Assembly: GCA_039090855.1 (NCBI GenBank)
Contig: CM077005.1
Coordinates: forward strand, 73,652,607-73,716,606
Source of the DNA: Macrothele yani
Taxonomy: Eukaryota; Arthropoda; Arachnida; Araneae; Macrothelidae
Reading direction: 5' to 3'
Length of the DNA: 64,000 nucleotides
Shown: positions 53,954 through 64,000 of the stretch, in pieces
Layout of the letters: the number at the start of each line of letters is the position of its first letter
Numbering within the stretch: position 1 is the first letter of the stretch
Position numbers and translations under genes: made by a program
The notes under the pieces: model-generated
The model's database searches: none
Seen by the model: only the letters and a program-made list of their open reading frames with translations
Told to the model about the DNA's origin: nothing

Positions 53954-55377
53954 CACTGACGGAAAAAATTCCCAAAACCACAAAAAAATAGTTGTAGAGG
54001 AATGAAATGGCGGCAATACATTTGTATAGGTAACATATTTAATCGATTAAGGTTTCAAGATCACAGCTTATTGTAAGAGCGAGAAGAGCCATTTTAAATG
54101 TGAAATGCTGGTACATTAATAACCAGTGTAACCGCCAGAATGTTGAATGCAAACACGCAAACGTTCATGCATTGTGTCGTAGAGGTGCTGGATGTCAGTT
54201 TGTGGGATGGAGTTCCATGCCTGTTGCACTTGGTCGGTCAATACAGGGACGGGGAATGCTGGTTAGGGGTGACGCTGGAGTTGTCGTCTAATGATGTCCC
54301 ATACGTGCTCGATTGGTGAAAGATCTGGTGATCTAGCAGGCCACGGCAACATGTCGACACTCTGTAGAGCATGTTGGGTTACAACAGCAGTATGCGTGCG
54401 AGCGTTATCCTGTTGGAAAACACCCCATGGAATGCTGTTCATGAATGGCAGCACAACAGGTTGAATCACCAGACCGACGTACAACTGTGCCGTCAGGGTG
54501 CCTGGGATAACCACGAGTGTGCTTCTGCTGTCCTAGTAAATTGCTCCCCAGACCATAACTCCAGGTGTAGGTCCAGTATGTCTCGGCCGCAGACAGGTTG
54601 GTTGCAGGCGCTCACCTGGCTTACTTTTAACCAACACACGGCCATCACTGGCACCCAGGCAGAACCGGCTTTCATCAGAAAACACAACAGATCTCCATTC
54701 CGTCCTCCAATGAGCTCAAGCTTGACACCACTGACGTCGCAAACGGCAGTGGTTTGGAGTAAGAGGAATGCACGCTACAGGGCGTCTGGCTCGGAGCTGT
54801 CCTTCAAGTAACCAATTTGTAACAGTTCGTTGTGTCACTGTGGTGGCAACTGCAGCTCGAATTGCTACCGCAGACGCGGTACGATGCGCCACGGCCATAC
54901 GCCGTACACTGCGGTCTTCCCTCTCAATAGTGCCACGTGGCCGGCCGGAATCCGGTCTTCTTGAGGTAGTACCTTTCCTTGACCACCGCTGCCAACAATC
55001 ATGCACAGTGGCTACATTCCTGCCAAGTCGTTCTGCAATATTGCGGAAAGAAAATCCACCTTCTCGTAGCCCTATTACACGACCTCGTTCAAACTCCGTG
55101 AGCTGTTGATAATGGCTTCTTCGTCTTCCTAAAGGCATTCTTGACTAACATCAACACACTACGTCGAATCTTAACGATAACTAACGCTCACGAACGTTAC
55201 AGCGCGTATTTACAGCAAACCTGCTTTGCATGTTCCGTTGGGCGCTACTAGCGCCACACGTATGCGCCGAGCGCGACATTTGCATAGACGTCATCTTACA
55301 GATGTACTCTCACCGCCTACTAACTGTCGTTTATCTAACACAACCCCTTCTTGGTGTTGGGATTTTTTTCGTCAGTG
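53954..55377 (-). mobile_element. Tc1-like element, family C copy 2 (DD32E)
   Basis: Inverted ends CACTGACGGAAAAAAT and CACTGACGAAAAAAATCCCA, TA on both sides within TATATA. 1424 bp, very similar to 29094-30553 in opposite orientation. Confidence 0.92.
54116..55138 (-). pseudogene. Tc1-like transposase, family C copy 2
   Basis: Frame starts MPLGRRRSHYQQLTEFERGR at 55138 and runs 140 codons through both DNA-binding regions. It then shifts at about 54716. The catalytic part shows SVVFSDESRF, PGVMVWGAIYY, FQQDNARTHTAVVTQHALQS (second Asp) and WPARSPDLSPIEHVWDII (Glu), open from 54514 to a stop near 54263; HSGGYTG-like C-terminal codons remain up to 54116. Fewer lesions than copy 1. The second Asp to Glu spacing is again 32. 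Confidence 0.88.
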
Positions 55378-55379
55378 TA

Positions 55380-55499
55380 TATAGCCTGTGCCGTTAACGT
55401 CCACCAGATGGAGTAGTCTCAGTAGCTGAGCCCATCTTACGGATTTATGATGTCAGAAGCTGACTTAAATATACACATAGCACCGTGGATTGTTGGACA
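55380..55499. other. Short unassigned flank between Tc1 and MITE arm
   Basis: Contains TGATGTCAGAAGCTGACTTA AATA, matching the complement of the MITE centre at about 53738-53757, so it probably belongs to the second MITE copy. Confidence 0.4.
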
Positions 55500-55637
55500 C
55501 CGTTGCGTATATGTAACGCACTCGGCTAGATATCGAGAGTTCTGTTGGTTCATTTCCACAGCGGCTGCTGAAAAACAATTTTTGGGTTGATGTGTGTTTC
55601 TAGAACATGGTTAAGAGCGATGTATTTATTTATTTAA
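55500..55637. repeat. Partial MITE, right arm
   Basis: TAACGCACTCGGCTAGATAT, TGTTGGTTCATTTCCACAGC and GAGCGATGTATTTATTTATT match 53762-53881 closely. The left arm is absent. Confidence 0.8.
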
Positions 55638-55989
55638 GAATTCCACTGTTTGTCCACAAACAAAATTATGGCGAGCGTTTAATTATTTTTTCATTTAAAT
55701 TAAATTCTCAATTGCGCCGAGTCATTTCAGAATTTTACCGGTAGTTCCTGTCCTTAAACGCAATCTCTGTGATATTTTTACAGTGGCCATTATCTCAAAT
55801 TTGAAGATGAAACATTGAATTAGAAGTGAGGGTAATTTTCAAAATAAGCTCAGATTCTTCATTTTCAAAATTTGTATGTGTGAAGGAATTCCACCTAAAT
55901 TTATTTGAGGCAACAGAAGTACTTATTTAAATTTCCATAAAATGTCAGATCATTTAGTGTTCGACATATCAACTCACGATAACCATCAT

Positions 55990-56217
55990 GCCGCCCCGGT
56001 GGCGCAGTGGTCTAAGCGATGGCCTCTGATCATTCGTCCGAACGGGGTCCGGGTTCGAATCCCGGTGAGGCATTGATGTTGTGTTTGTCTTACGGCACTG
56101 GTTCTCTCCCTTCCCTGGAACCAGTGACCCTAAATTAGGGACGGGCGACTGCTTATAGCCCATTGAGTTGCTCACGGTGGTCGTTAAACCTCCAATCCAA
56201 AAAAAAAAAAAAAAAAA
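55990..56217 (+). mobile_element. SINE-1 complete copy with TSD
   Basis: Nearly identical to 22120-22347 from GCCGCCCCGGTGGCGCAGTG to the A-tail. The direct repeat ATAACCATCAT lies at 55979-55989 and 56218-56228. The two complete copies are probably the youngest in the window. Confidence 0.95.
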
Positions 56218-56462
56218 ATAACCATCATATTTTAGATCCGTTCTTTCGTCGTATCTTCCGTCTGTACTTAAAAATTCTTTTTGAGTGAAAATTATTAAGA
56301 AGGAAACATTTTCAATTTACTAAACTTTTTTCTGTTTTTGAGATAAAAAGCAATTTACAAAAAATGGCAGTTGGGATTAAAAAAAACGATTTTTTTCAAA
56401 ATGAAAGTTCTCCCACTGAGTTTGTTTTCCAAGGGAAAAATGTTCACGGCCTCAATTTTATA

Positions 56463-57788
56463 CAGAGTGTCCCGCTCGCCACCGAACCCAGCATTTTTTT
56501 AATAATATTAACACCAATGAAGAGATTGCAACGAAATTTGAATTGGATTTATCTCATTTTGTGCGAAATGTGATGACATCACAACATGTGCTGGATGTGG
56601 CCACCATTTGCTTCCAGACAGCATTAACTCCGACCCACCATATTGTGGAAAGTCCTTGCCAGTACGTCCGCCGTCTCTGCTTGAATTCCTTTGGTGATGT
56701 TTGCTTTCAAGGCATCTATGTTTCGCGGTTTTAGAGACTTTCATTTTAAAAAATATTTTTTTCTTTTGGTTAACTCTCCCTTTTAGATAGCCCCATAAAA
56801 AGTAATCAGGAGGCGTCAGATCAGGCGAACGCGGCAGGCACAAACCCATTCGAAATGCCGCGGTCGCCAAAAAGGGACTCAATTTCGGCCATGCTGGTGT
56901 GTGATGTGTGTAATGTTCCTCCATCATGCTGGTAATATCCAATGAAGGGTTTTTCGTCGTCCAATTGATTTACAAAGGTGTTGTATCGAAGAAGATGAGA
57001 CCAATTATGCGGCGTCAGGTCATCCCACAATAAACACGAAGTTTCTGTGAATGAAGGGGGACTTGATGTATCGCGTTGGGATTTTCACTGGCCCAAATAC
57101 GGGAATTTCGAGAAATGACGTGTCCTGACAGGTGAAACCACGTCTCGTCCGACAACCACGTGCAGTCCAGAATGACCGGATTTCCCTGAAGAAATGTCTG
57201 AAACCATCGACAGTATGTTTCCCGTGACAGTCGGCGAAGTGACTTCCCGGGAGACGCAAGTAGCCAGCACTTTACATTATGGATCGCTTCCTCGGACATT
57301 TGTGGACGACCTCCTGCATGGTCATTTAATAAAGTCCCCTTGGTTTCCAATTTCTTCGACAATGTCCAAATGGTGGACTTACTCGGCGGATGTCTGCCTG
57401 CAAACCACACCAGGAATTGCTGTTGACAAGACTTTATCGATTCAGTTTTCCAGTAAGTGCGAACAATAAACACTCGCTCCTCCAGAGTATACTGATACAT
57501 TTTTACACGTACGCGAACAGCCACGAGCACGAGCACTCACTATCAACAATCGTATTGTGTAGACACGCGCAGCGAAATGGCATAAGAAATCAGCAGCGAG
57601 GCGCGTCCGGCTGGCTAGTGAACAGCGCCGGGTTCAATGCTGTCTGAACGCAAATGGTGGAAAATGTTGTGACGTCATCACATTTCGCACGAAATGAGGT
57701 AAGTCCACTTCAAATTTCGTTGCAATATCTTCATTGGTGTTAATATTATTAAAGAAATGCCGGGTTCGGTAGCGAGTGGAACACCCTG
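56463..57788 (-). mobile_element. Mariner-related element with long inverted repeats
   Basis: Inverted repeats of about 120 bases (CAGRGTGT.CC.CTCGC..ACCGAACC inward through CACCAATGAAGA and GTGCGAAATGTGATGAC) bound a minus-strand transposase of the DUF4817 type. TA precedes the left end; the right flank is CA. Confidence 0.88.
56700..57500 (-). pseudogene. DUF4817-type mariner-related transposase, broken
   Basis: Start MYQYTLEERVFIVRTYWKTE at 57500 and QQQFLVWFAGRHPPSKSTIW form the DUF4817/helix-turn-helix domain. RLSRET is followed directly by YCRWFQTFL, which points to an internal loss of a few dozen residues. Catalytic blocks: WLSDETWFHLSG (first Asp), YYQHDGGTLHTSHT (second Asp), and after a shift PRSPDLTPPDYFLWGYLKGR (third acidic residue, Asp). 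A large gap after YCGM removes the segment between first and second Asp. Stops are present in the last third. Confidence 0.85.
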
Positions 57789-57804
57789 CATTTTCAGGAT
57801 ATTA

Positions 57805-59346
57805 CACTGCCGGACAATTGCTAAGGACGGATGGCAATAGCAACGATAGCAACCATAAAATGGAAGGCAGGAAAATGTGGAAATTAGCATAAGTGTGGGA
57901 TACAGTAAGACGTGTTGTGCGTATGCAAATTTTGGATTGCCGAACTTGTTCGTGACGTCATAGCGCTGATAAGTGATATAACGGATTTGACGCGTATTGA
58001 CCGGTGTTGTTCAAACGCAAAGTTGAAAGGGAAAGAATCAATTGACGAACTTGCAATTTTCAGTATGTCTTCCCGACATCACCTAGATGATTTTACGCGT
58101 GGCCGTATTATTGGCAAGATTGAAGAAGGGCGAGAAATAACAGATGTTCCCAGGGAGTTCGACGTCAGTACCAGTGTTGTTTCAAGGCTTTGGAAATCAT
58201 TTCAAACAAATGGAGAGCGTAGCAAACGTCACGGGGGAGGCCGTGTTCGCAGTATGACACCTGCAGAAGATCGGTACATAGTGCTATCAACAAAAAGACA
58301 CCGGCGCAGCACAGCTAGTGAGGTAGCAAATCAGTTTATGGCTGCTATTGGCAAGCGGATCTCCTGAAAAACTGTCGCCAGACGTTTGCATGAAGGAGGA
58401 CTATAAGCCCGCCGTCCTGTTGTGTGCATCCCATTGTCCAGACGTCACCGTACCGCCCGTTTGCAATGGTACCAACAACATCGCAATTGGACTGATAACG
58501 ACTGGTCTGCTGTCCTCTTCTCAGATGACAGTAGATACAGTCTGTCGTCTGATTGTCGACGACAACTGATCTGGCGTGATAGTGGTACTGCATATTGTCC
58601 AGCAAACATACAGAAAAGGGACCGATATCCGACATATAGTGTCATGGTATAGGCTGGCATCATGATCAATGGCCGTACGTCCCTCTATGTGCTTCCAACT
58701 GGGACTAGGACTGGCCAACGATACATTAATGATGTTCTGCTACCTCATGTTTGCATGTTCCGTGGTGCTGTCGGTGATAGATTCATTTTCATGGACGACA
58801 ACGCAACATGTCATCGAACAGTCGCTCTCCAGGAGTGTCTTGAGAGCGAGGATATTCAACGCCTCGTATGGCCAGCACGGTTCTCCAGAACTGAATCCCA
58901 TTGAAAATGTGTGGGATGCTTTGGGGAGGAGTCTTGCTGGTCGCCAATGCCCTCCAATAAACAAGGACACCCTCATCCGTGCACTGACAGAGGAATGGGA
59001 TAAATTTCCCCAACAGCTGCTTGATAATGTTGTGCAAAGCATGACACGACGTGTGGAATCTTGCATCGCCCTCCATGGTGGCCATATCACGTATTGACAT
59101 CTTACGCCGGAACGCCTGCGGACGGTAATTGCATTTTTTTCACGTTTAGGTATTCTGCACAAAATGGCCTGTTTGTCCCTTGAACACGTTCCAAAGCCTT
59201 CTGGATTTCAGAGAACAATAAATTGTCTTTCTTGTGATGTCCTGGCATTCTGACATTATTTTATTTCACTTGGCATCCAACCACACTTACTTTTTTATGC
59301 GCTATATAGCCGTTTATGATCCGTCCTTAGCAATTGTCCAGCAGTG
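57805..59346 (+). mobile_element. Tc1-like element, family F
   Basis: Inverted repeats CACTGCYGGACAATTGCTAA GGACGGAT, one mismatch, TA at both ends (57803-57804, 59347-59348). 1542 bp. It starts only 16 bases from the preceding element's end. Confidence 0.95.
58065..59097 (+). pseudogene. Tc1-like transposase, family F, broken
   Basis: MSSRHHLDDFTRGRIIGKIE at 58065 matches the start of family A, to which it is related. The DNA-binding part runs to about 58365, where stop and shift occur. VLFSDDSRYSL (first Asp), an in-frame stop near 58650, FIFMDDNATCHRTVALQECL (second Asp) and, after a shift, PELNPIENVWDALGRSLAGR (Glu, 34 residues on) follow. The protein ends LHGGHITY-stop at 59097. About four lesions in all; catalytic residues are retained. 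Confidence 0.88.
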
Positions 59347-59348
59347 TA

Positions 59349-60735
59349 TTATCGGGTCATTTTCAACAGGACCTTGCTGGTGTTTAATATGTTTGTATGT
59401 TTAGCTATAATCTTCTAGATGCATGCATATAAATGGCATGCATATATTCTGTGTTATGGCAACATGATGTGTGAATAACATTTATACATGTGAATGTATT
59501 TTGCCTAGTTCTCTCTGCATTGATTTTCTAATTAACATCTTCTGAGGCTTGACGTAGACAAAGAGCCTCGGTGTTGCAGCCAATTCATGTGATTATGAAA
59601 TTAAAGCTAATAATTTATCTAGCGAAGAACTTATATCAGATCTCACTGCATCTCATCCACTAAAGTCCCTGAGACAGAAGAAGCAAACTCTCTTTTTTAA
59701 TTACATAAAATATTCCTCTAAATAAAACAGTCGAAGTTCTCTTTAACGGAAATTAACAACGGTTTCTCGAAACGAAGCCAACAATTTCTAAATTAAGGTA
59801 CTATAGATTAAATGTTACAATTCTTCGATATGCAACAGAGCTGAAGATTATTACATTAGTGCAACTGCAAGTAATGTTGAAAGAATAAAATTAAATTGGC
59901 GGTTGACACGAAAACCAAAAGAAACTGAGACATGGGAGACTACAAGTAATGCAAACATTACTAAGCTTTTGAATTGCAAACTGCATTCAAAATATGAATT
60001 TAAATAGGGTTTAGATATTAAAGGAATCACTAAATTAATTTACTTTGTTTTCCAGATGCACTACAATTATCTCTCGGAATACTTTCAAACTATAAAACAT
60101 ATTAAAAACTGCAATAAAACTACAATTAAATTAAAATTTAATTTCGAAATTGTTTCATGAAAGGACGATTTGCAAGACAGGGGAGAAAATTTAAGAGAGA
60201 GTGCATCTTTTGCTCGAGAAATAAAACAATAATTGTTAAAACGTAAATTCCTGCCATGCGAAAGTAATATAAATTCTCTTCTGATTCTTTATAATACGTA
60301 GAGTGGAACAAACAATTAGAAAAATAACTTTGCGAAAATATCATTTTAGGTGTATTCCACAAAAAAAGGCGATTTTTCCAATATTAAAGGGTGCGTTTAG
60401 CGCGAATTTTTGATATTTAGATTTAAAAATATGACACTTTAACAATATGTGAATGAATTGCTTAAGTTGGTTTTAAATTTACAGAAATCTTCTCCAATCT
60501 TCACGTTTAGTAGTTATGGGGGAAGAGCAAGACACCGAGTTAAATCAATGAAGAAAGAAATATTCTTCGCAATACATGGGAAATCGATAGAATATCTAAG
60601 TTAATTCACATCAAGCAGGAAAGATTGAAAGCTCATTGAATTTAATATTCTAAGACACTTAATTATTCCGTGGTCCACTCGGCGCACCGTTCAATTTTTC
60701 TTTTTGTGATATTTTCGAATTATCACCTGAGAGAT
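59349..60735. other. Unassigned AT-rich region
   Basis: No gene recognised. One single copy of the 41-base unit of 61664-61828 lies at about 60601-60642. Confidence 0.45.
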
Positions 60736-60736
60736 G

Positions 60737-60925
60737 GAGATATAAATAGAGAGAGAGAGAGAGGGAGACAGAAATAGAGAGAGAAAGAGAGAGGGTAGAT
60801 AGAGAGAAAGGGAGATAGAAAGATAAGAGATAGAGACAGATAGGGAGGGGGATAGAGAGTGGGAAGGAGAGAGAGTGAGAGATAGGGAGAAAGCGAGAGA
60901 GAGAGAGAGAGAGAGAGAGAAGGAT
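60737..60925. repeat. GA-rich degenerate microsatellite
   Basis: GAGA/GATA/GGGA runs throughout, ending in a pure (GA)n near 60897-60920. It creates a long leucine/serine-rich frame on the minus strand that is not a gene. Confidence 0.95.
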
Positions 60926-61611
60926 ATAACAGAAGAGCATCTGCCTCTGATCTTTGACCACTGAATCTATCGCTGCAAGGTAATTCTCAGGTGGTAAACC
61001 CCACCTTATGTTCACCTCTCGAGCTTTACCTTTCTGCTTCTCCTTGGTGATACCAATCTTCAAAGGAGTTTAAAACATTCTACAGAAATAGGCGAAAAAT
61101 TAAAGTTCCGTTCACTGTCTTCGCTTGTCTGATTGTACCTAGATATGCAAAAACACTCATAATGTACAAAGTAAACGTACTGTGAAGAAAAAACTCAACA
61201 TACGTACGGCACTGAAATGTAAAGCTGGTAGAAACAATTCTTCTTTAAATAGCAGTATGTCGTTATCATCTTCCTGGTACCCACTTATTTATTATAAACC
61301 AACTTTATAAATAAATATTACGTCATTGGAGAAGTAACTGAACACATTCAACTTACCGTAAATGCCTGTGCTAGCAAAGAAATGATCACCTTATTTGAGT
61401 GTAATAATTAAAAGTTTCCGTCACTATAAATAATATGTTCCCAAACTGTGGGTACTTCACGAACACCCTTCAAATTACCAAGATCATTAAGTCTAGAAAA
61501 ATGTCTGTGTGTTGTTGTTTGTGAGCACCAGATATCTTCCTTTTCAAATGGCGAAACTAGTTGAAATCACAGAGGTTCATACCCGGTGAATACTGTAGGT
61601 GAGTAATATCC
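60926..61611. other. Unassigned region
   Basis: The minus-strand reading near 60960-61060 has EVNIRWGLPPENYLAAIDSV, resembling nothing I can name. No feature supported. Confidence 0.35.
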
Positions 61612-61664
61612 ACCCACTGTTCCGGTGGTCTAAGCCTGGCTTTTGACAATTCGTCCGAGATGGA
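61612..61664 (+). repeat. SINE-1 head fragment
   Basis: TTCCGGTGGTCTAAGCCTGG and CAATTCGTCCGAGATGGA match the SINE-1 head. It stops exactly where a 41-base tandem array begins. Confidence 0.6.
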
Positions 61665-61828
61665 TAATTCACATCAAGCAGGAAACATTGAATACGCATC
61701 GAAGTTATTTCAAATCAAGCACGAAAGATTGAAAGCGTGTCGGCGTTAACTCACATCCAGCAAAACAGATTGAAAGTGCATCGAAATTAATTCACATCAA
61801 GCAGGAACGATTGACAGTGCATTAGTGA
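61664..61828. repeat. 41-bp tandem repeat, 4 units
   Basis: TTCACATCAAGC and variants start at 61668, 61709, 61750 and 61791, exactly 41 bases apart, each followed by a GAAAGATTGAAAG-type phrase. Confidence 0.92.
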
Positions 61829-62015
61829 GACGAGTGCTTTCTCTTAAATGACGTCGCCTCTATGTGATTTGTATTGCTGTCTAACATTAAGCGCTGGAAC
61901 TTCTCCTTCAGAATGAATAAATTGTTTATTGAATAGATCTACTAACTAGTGTTACTAGATTAAGGAAGTTACTGGATTAAGGTTTATGGAATAAATCTAG
62001 TAACTAGTGTTACTA

Positions 62016-63554
62016 CACTGGCGTGGAAAAATTAAGGACGAGACGATTTTTCGAATGTAGCGTCGTGCAAAATTTCTCCACGTCAACTCAAATCATAACA
62101 TAAGATCCCCAAGATAGAAGAATATGGGACAAGTGAGAAAAACCGTCCAAACAAGGAATCCAAAGGATACAAAGGCCCTTTATTGAAAAGGTAGCTTCGA
62201 GCACAACTGCACAGTAGACAGAAACGTCCATGTGACAGGCGGCTGCCAAGAAAAATCCAGTCTTTAGTAGGGAATATGATCACCCCTGACTGCGTTGCAG
62301 GATTTACAACGTCTGTCCATGCTGAGGACGAGGTTGTCAAGGAGCTGTCGAGGCATCGCGGCCCATTCCTCTTGTAGCGCAATTGCAGCTGCGGAATCGT
62401 TCCTGGCGGCTGGTGATGTGCTGCCAAGCGTCTCCCGAGAAGGTCCCACACGTGTTCAATTGGATTTAGGTCTAGGGACGTTGCGGGCAAATACATGCGT
62501 TGAATATCTTCACTCTCCAACAGCTCTGCGACAGCCACTGTACGATGAGGTGTAGCGTTGTCGTCCATAAAGAGGAACTGAGGACCCACAGTACCTCTAG
62601 ACAGACGCACGTGAGGCGGGAGAACCTCGATACAGTAGCGGACACCAGTGACTGAACCTCCTTGGAAGATGTGGAGGTCAGTACGGCTACCAAGCATGAT
62701 ACCGACCCAAACGAGAACTCCGCCTCCTCCAAACCGGTCCCTTTTGATGATGTTGGAGGTGTGATTGCGTGTTCCCTGCTCTTTCCAGATGTGTATACGT
62801 TCAGACTAAATCGGCTCTCATCCGTAAAGAGAACTTGACTCCATTGCTGATGTGTCCAGTTCTTGTGTTACTGGCACCACAGAAACCACCTTCTCCGATG
62901 AGCAGGCGTTAATGGCACACACCGTACTGGTCGTCGTGCAAATAGACCACCTTTGTGCAGCCTCCTGGCCACGGTAAAACGCGATAACGGACGTCCAGTT
63001 GTCTGTTGCATGTGCCTTGCAATTTCTCCCGCTGTCTGCCGTTTGTCTCTTCTGGCCTCTAGGACAATATACCGGACGTCCGCCGCCGTGGTTGCTCGTG
63101 GACGACCACTGCTAAACTCTCGGACACCTGTTCCTGTCGTTTGAAATGCTCTCCAAGCTCGCGAAACGTAAACGATGCTGTGAGCGATCCCGAACTCCTC
63201 GGCCACACTAGACACACTTCGACTTTCTTCCAACTTCCCAATGACGCGACCTCAGGTGAAGTCATCCAGATGTCGTCTACTGGATTGCCTGTTGACCATA
63301 TCACACGGTGGCAGCATCTGGACGTCGGTCAAACCGATGTACACCGTGCAATAGCTTTCACCGAATTGCTGAGCGTACACCGCCCGTGTGCTTTATACCC
63401 TTCCGACACCCACCCCATACGTCATGCTCATACATGCGCATGCCCTACCGTACCGGACCCTAGTCTATCTCTTCAGTGGTCTTTCGGTCCGTTCTGCCTG
63501 CTCGTTCCGCTGTTATGCTTTATCCTCTTTATCTTTAATTTTTGCATACTAGTG
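62016..63554 (-). mobile_element. Tc1-like element, family A copy 2
   Basis: Left end CACTGGCGTGGAAAAATTAA after TA; right end in inverted form CACTAGTATGCAAAAATTAA. It is the same family and orientation as 2277-3803. The right flanking TA has changed to TT. The left flank contains two TAACTAGTGTTACTA direct repeats. Confidence 0.88.
62264..63290 (-). pseudogene. Tc1-like transposase, family A copy 2
   Basis: DNA-binding part at 63290-62868 (KLEESRSVSSVAEEFGIAHS, SRAWRAFQTTGTG, SSGRPRATTAADVRYIV, RRLHKGGLFARRPVRCVPLT). The first-Asp block near 62820-62800 is degraded (LFTDESRFSL-like in a shifted frame). FLFMDDNATPHRTVAVAELL (second Asp) and SLDLNPIEHVWDLLGRRLAA (Glu, 34 residues on) are open at 62697-62450, and the end RRCKSCNAVRGDHIPY-stop is at 62264 in another frame. 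It keeps more of the catalytic core than copy 1. Confidence 0.85.
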
Positions 63555-63556
63555 TT

Positions 63557-64000
63557 ACTTGATTTATTCTCTTTTGGTGTTTAGCAACCCTTCTAATTCA
63601 GCTACTTGTTTATGGAAGTTTAATTACTATACACCAACGTTTTTCTTACGCAGAGTTTGCTCACCTTCATTGGTATTAATCTATTTCAGTGTCCTAAACA
63701 AGCGACTTTATGTGATGCAGAACAACAAAATTAAGATGTCCTTAAATATTCGGGTTTAAGTAATTCGTAACGTGTCAGATAACATGCATTGATGGTTATA
63801 GTAACTTAAAGTGTGGATTTGTGTGCTAGAAATCGAGTTATCTTTTTTTTCCTGAGGTTTTCTAAGTTGCACCTGATATAGTGGTACGAACTTCTTTTTG
63901 GTCTCGTCTTTGACGTTGAGCCAACATTGCACAAAGCGCATTTCTTGATTTTCGGCCCAGATAACAATAATGTTTTTTCTTTATCGTGCTTTTAATTTTG
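63557..64000. other. Unassigned AT-rich end of window
   Basis: No recognised gene or repeat. Confidence 0.4.

Noticed and set aside
60659..61063. 134-codon Leu/Ser-rich frame on the minus strand
   Set aside because: It is a translation of the GA-rich microsatellite.
1..64000. A prokaryotic-style defence or biosynthetic gene cluster
   Set aside because: No operons, ribosome binding sites or such protein families are present; the window is animal DNA made mainly of mobile elements.

Overview
The window is animal (eukaryotic) nuclear DNA, AT-rich and gene-poor, and almost everything recognisable in it is transposon-derived. The evidence is RTE-type LINEs, Tc1/mariner, pogo/Tigger and hAT DNA transposons, a Penelope-like element, tRNA-derived SINEs with A-tails, and one isolated leucine-rich-repeat exon with splice signals. 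An arthropod, perhaps a chelicerate, fits this mixture, but nothing in the sequence fixes the species. There are no operons, no prokaryotic genes and no CRISPR array.

Layout. 1-15.8 kb: tail of a dispersed non-coding repeat, then Tc1-like elements at 2.3-3.8, 4.2-6.15 (split by SINE sequence) and 6.15-7.4 kb (349-codon open transposase, DD36E spacing). A long featureless AT-rich stretch follows, then a truncated and a full-length RTE retrotransposon head to tail (10.4-14.8 kb), with a Tc1 relic in the TA-rich tail of the second. 16-29 kb: a TGGC-rich inverted-repeat element, a hAT element with an exact 8-bp target duplication, an RTE fragment, a non-coding locus of ~152-bp repeats arranged as a ~456-bp higher-order array, and a large ZBED5-like hAT element carrying its own Tc1 and SINE insertions. 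29-40 kb: a Tc1 copy (DD32E spacing), a Tc1-like relic whose catalytic segment has become a 75-bp minisatellite, a mariner, 57-bp and 65-bp minisatellites, and two Penelope-like fragments head to head with a GIY-YIG nuclease remnant. 40-49 kb: mostly unassigned DNA with a mariner remnant, a Tigger remnant, SINEs, the single plausible host exon (47.86-48.04 kb) and a second ~147-bp tandem locus. 49-64 kb: Tc1 copies, a pogo-like inverted-repeat element, a foldback MITE, a DUF4817-type mariner relative next to another Tc1, a short 41-bp array and a second copy of the first Tc1 family.

Most transposases here carry stops, frameshifts or deletions. The exception at the level of an open frame is the element at 6153-7363. 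Insertions land in each other repeatedly (Tc1 in hAT, SINE in hAT, SINE in Tc1, SINE in tandem repeat, Tc1 in a LINE tail), which allows relative dating. The least familiar material is non-coding: a repeat architecture of a small hairpin, a GTCCGTC-rich lead and ~150-bp tandem units, seen at two loci, and the conversion of a transposase codon block into a minisatellite. Coordinates of degenerate elements are approximate by tens of bases.
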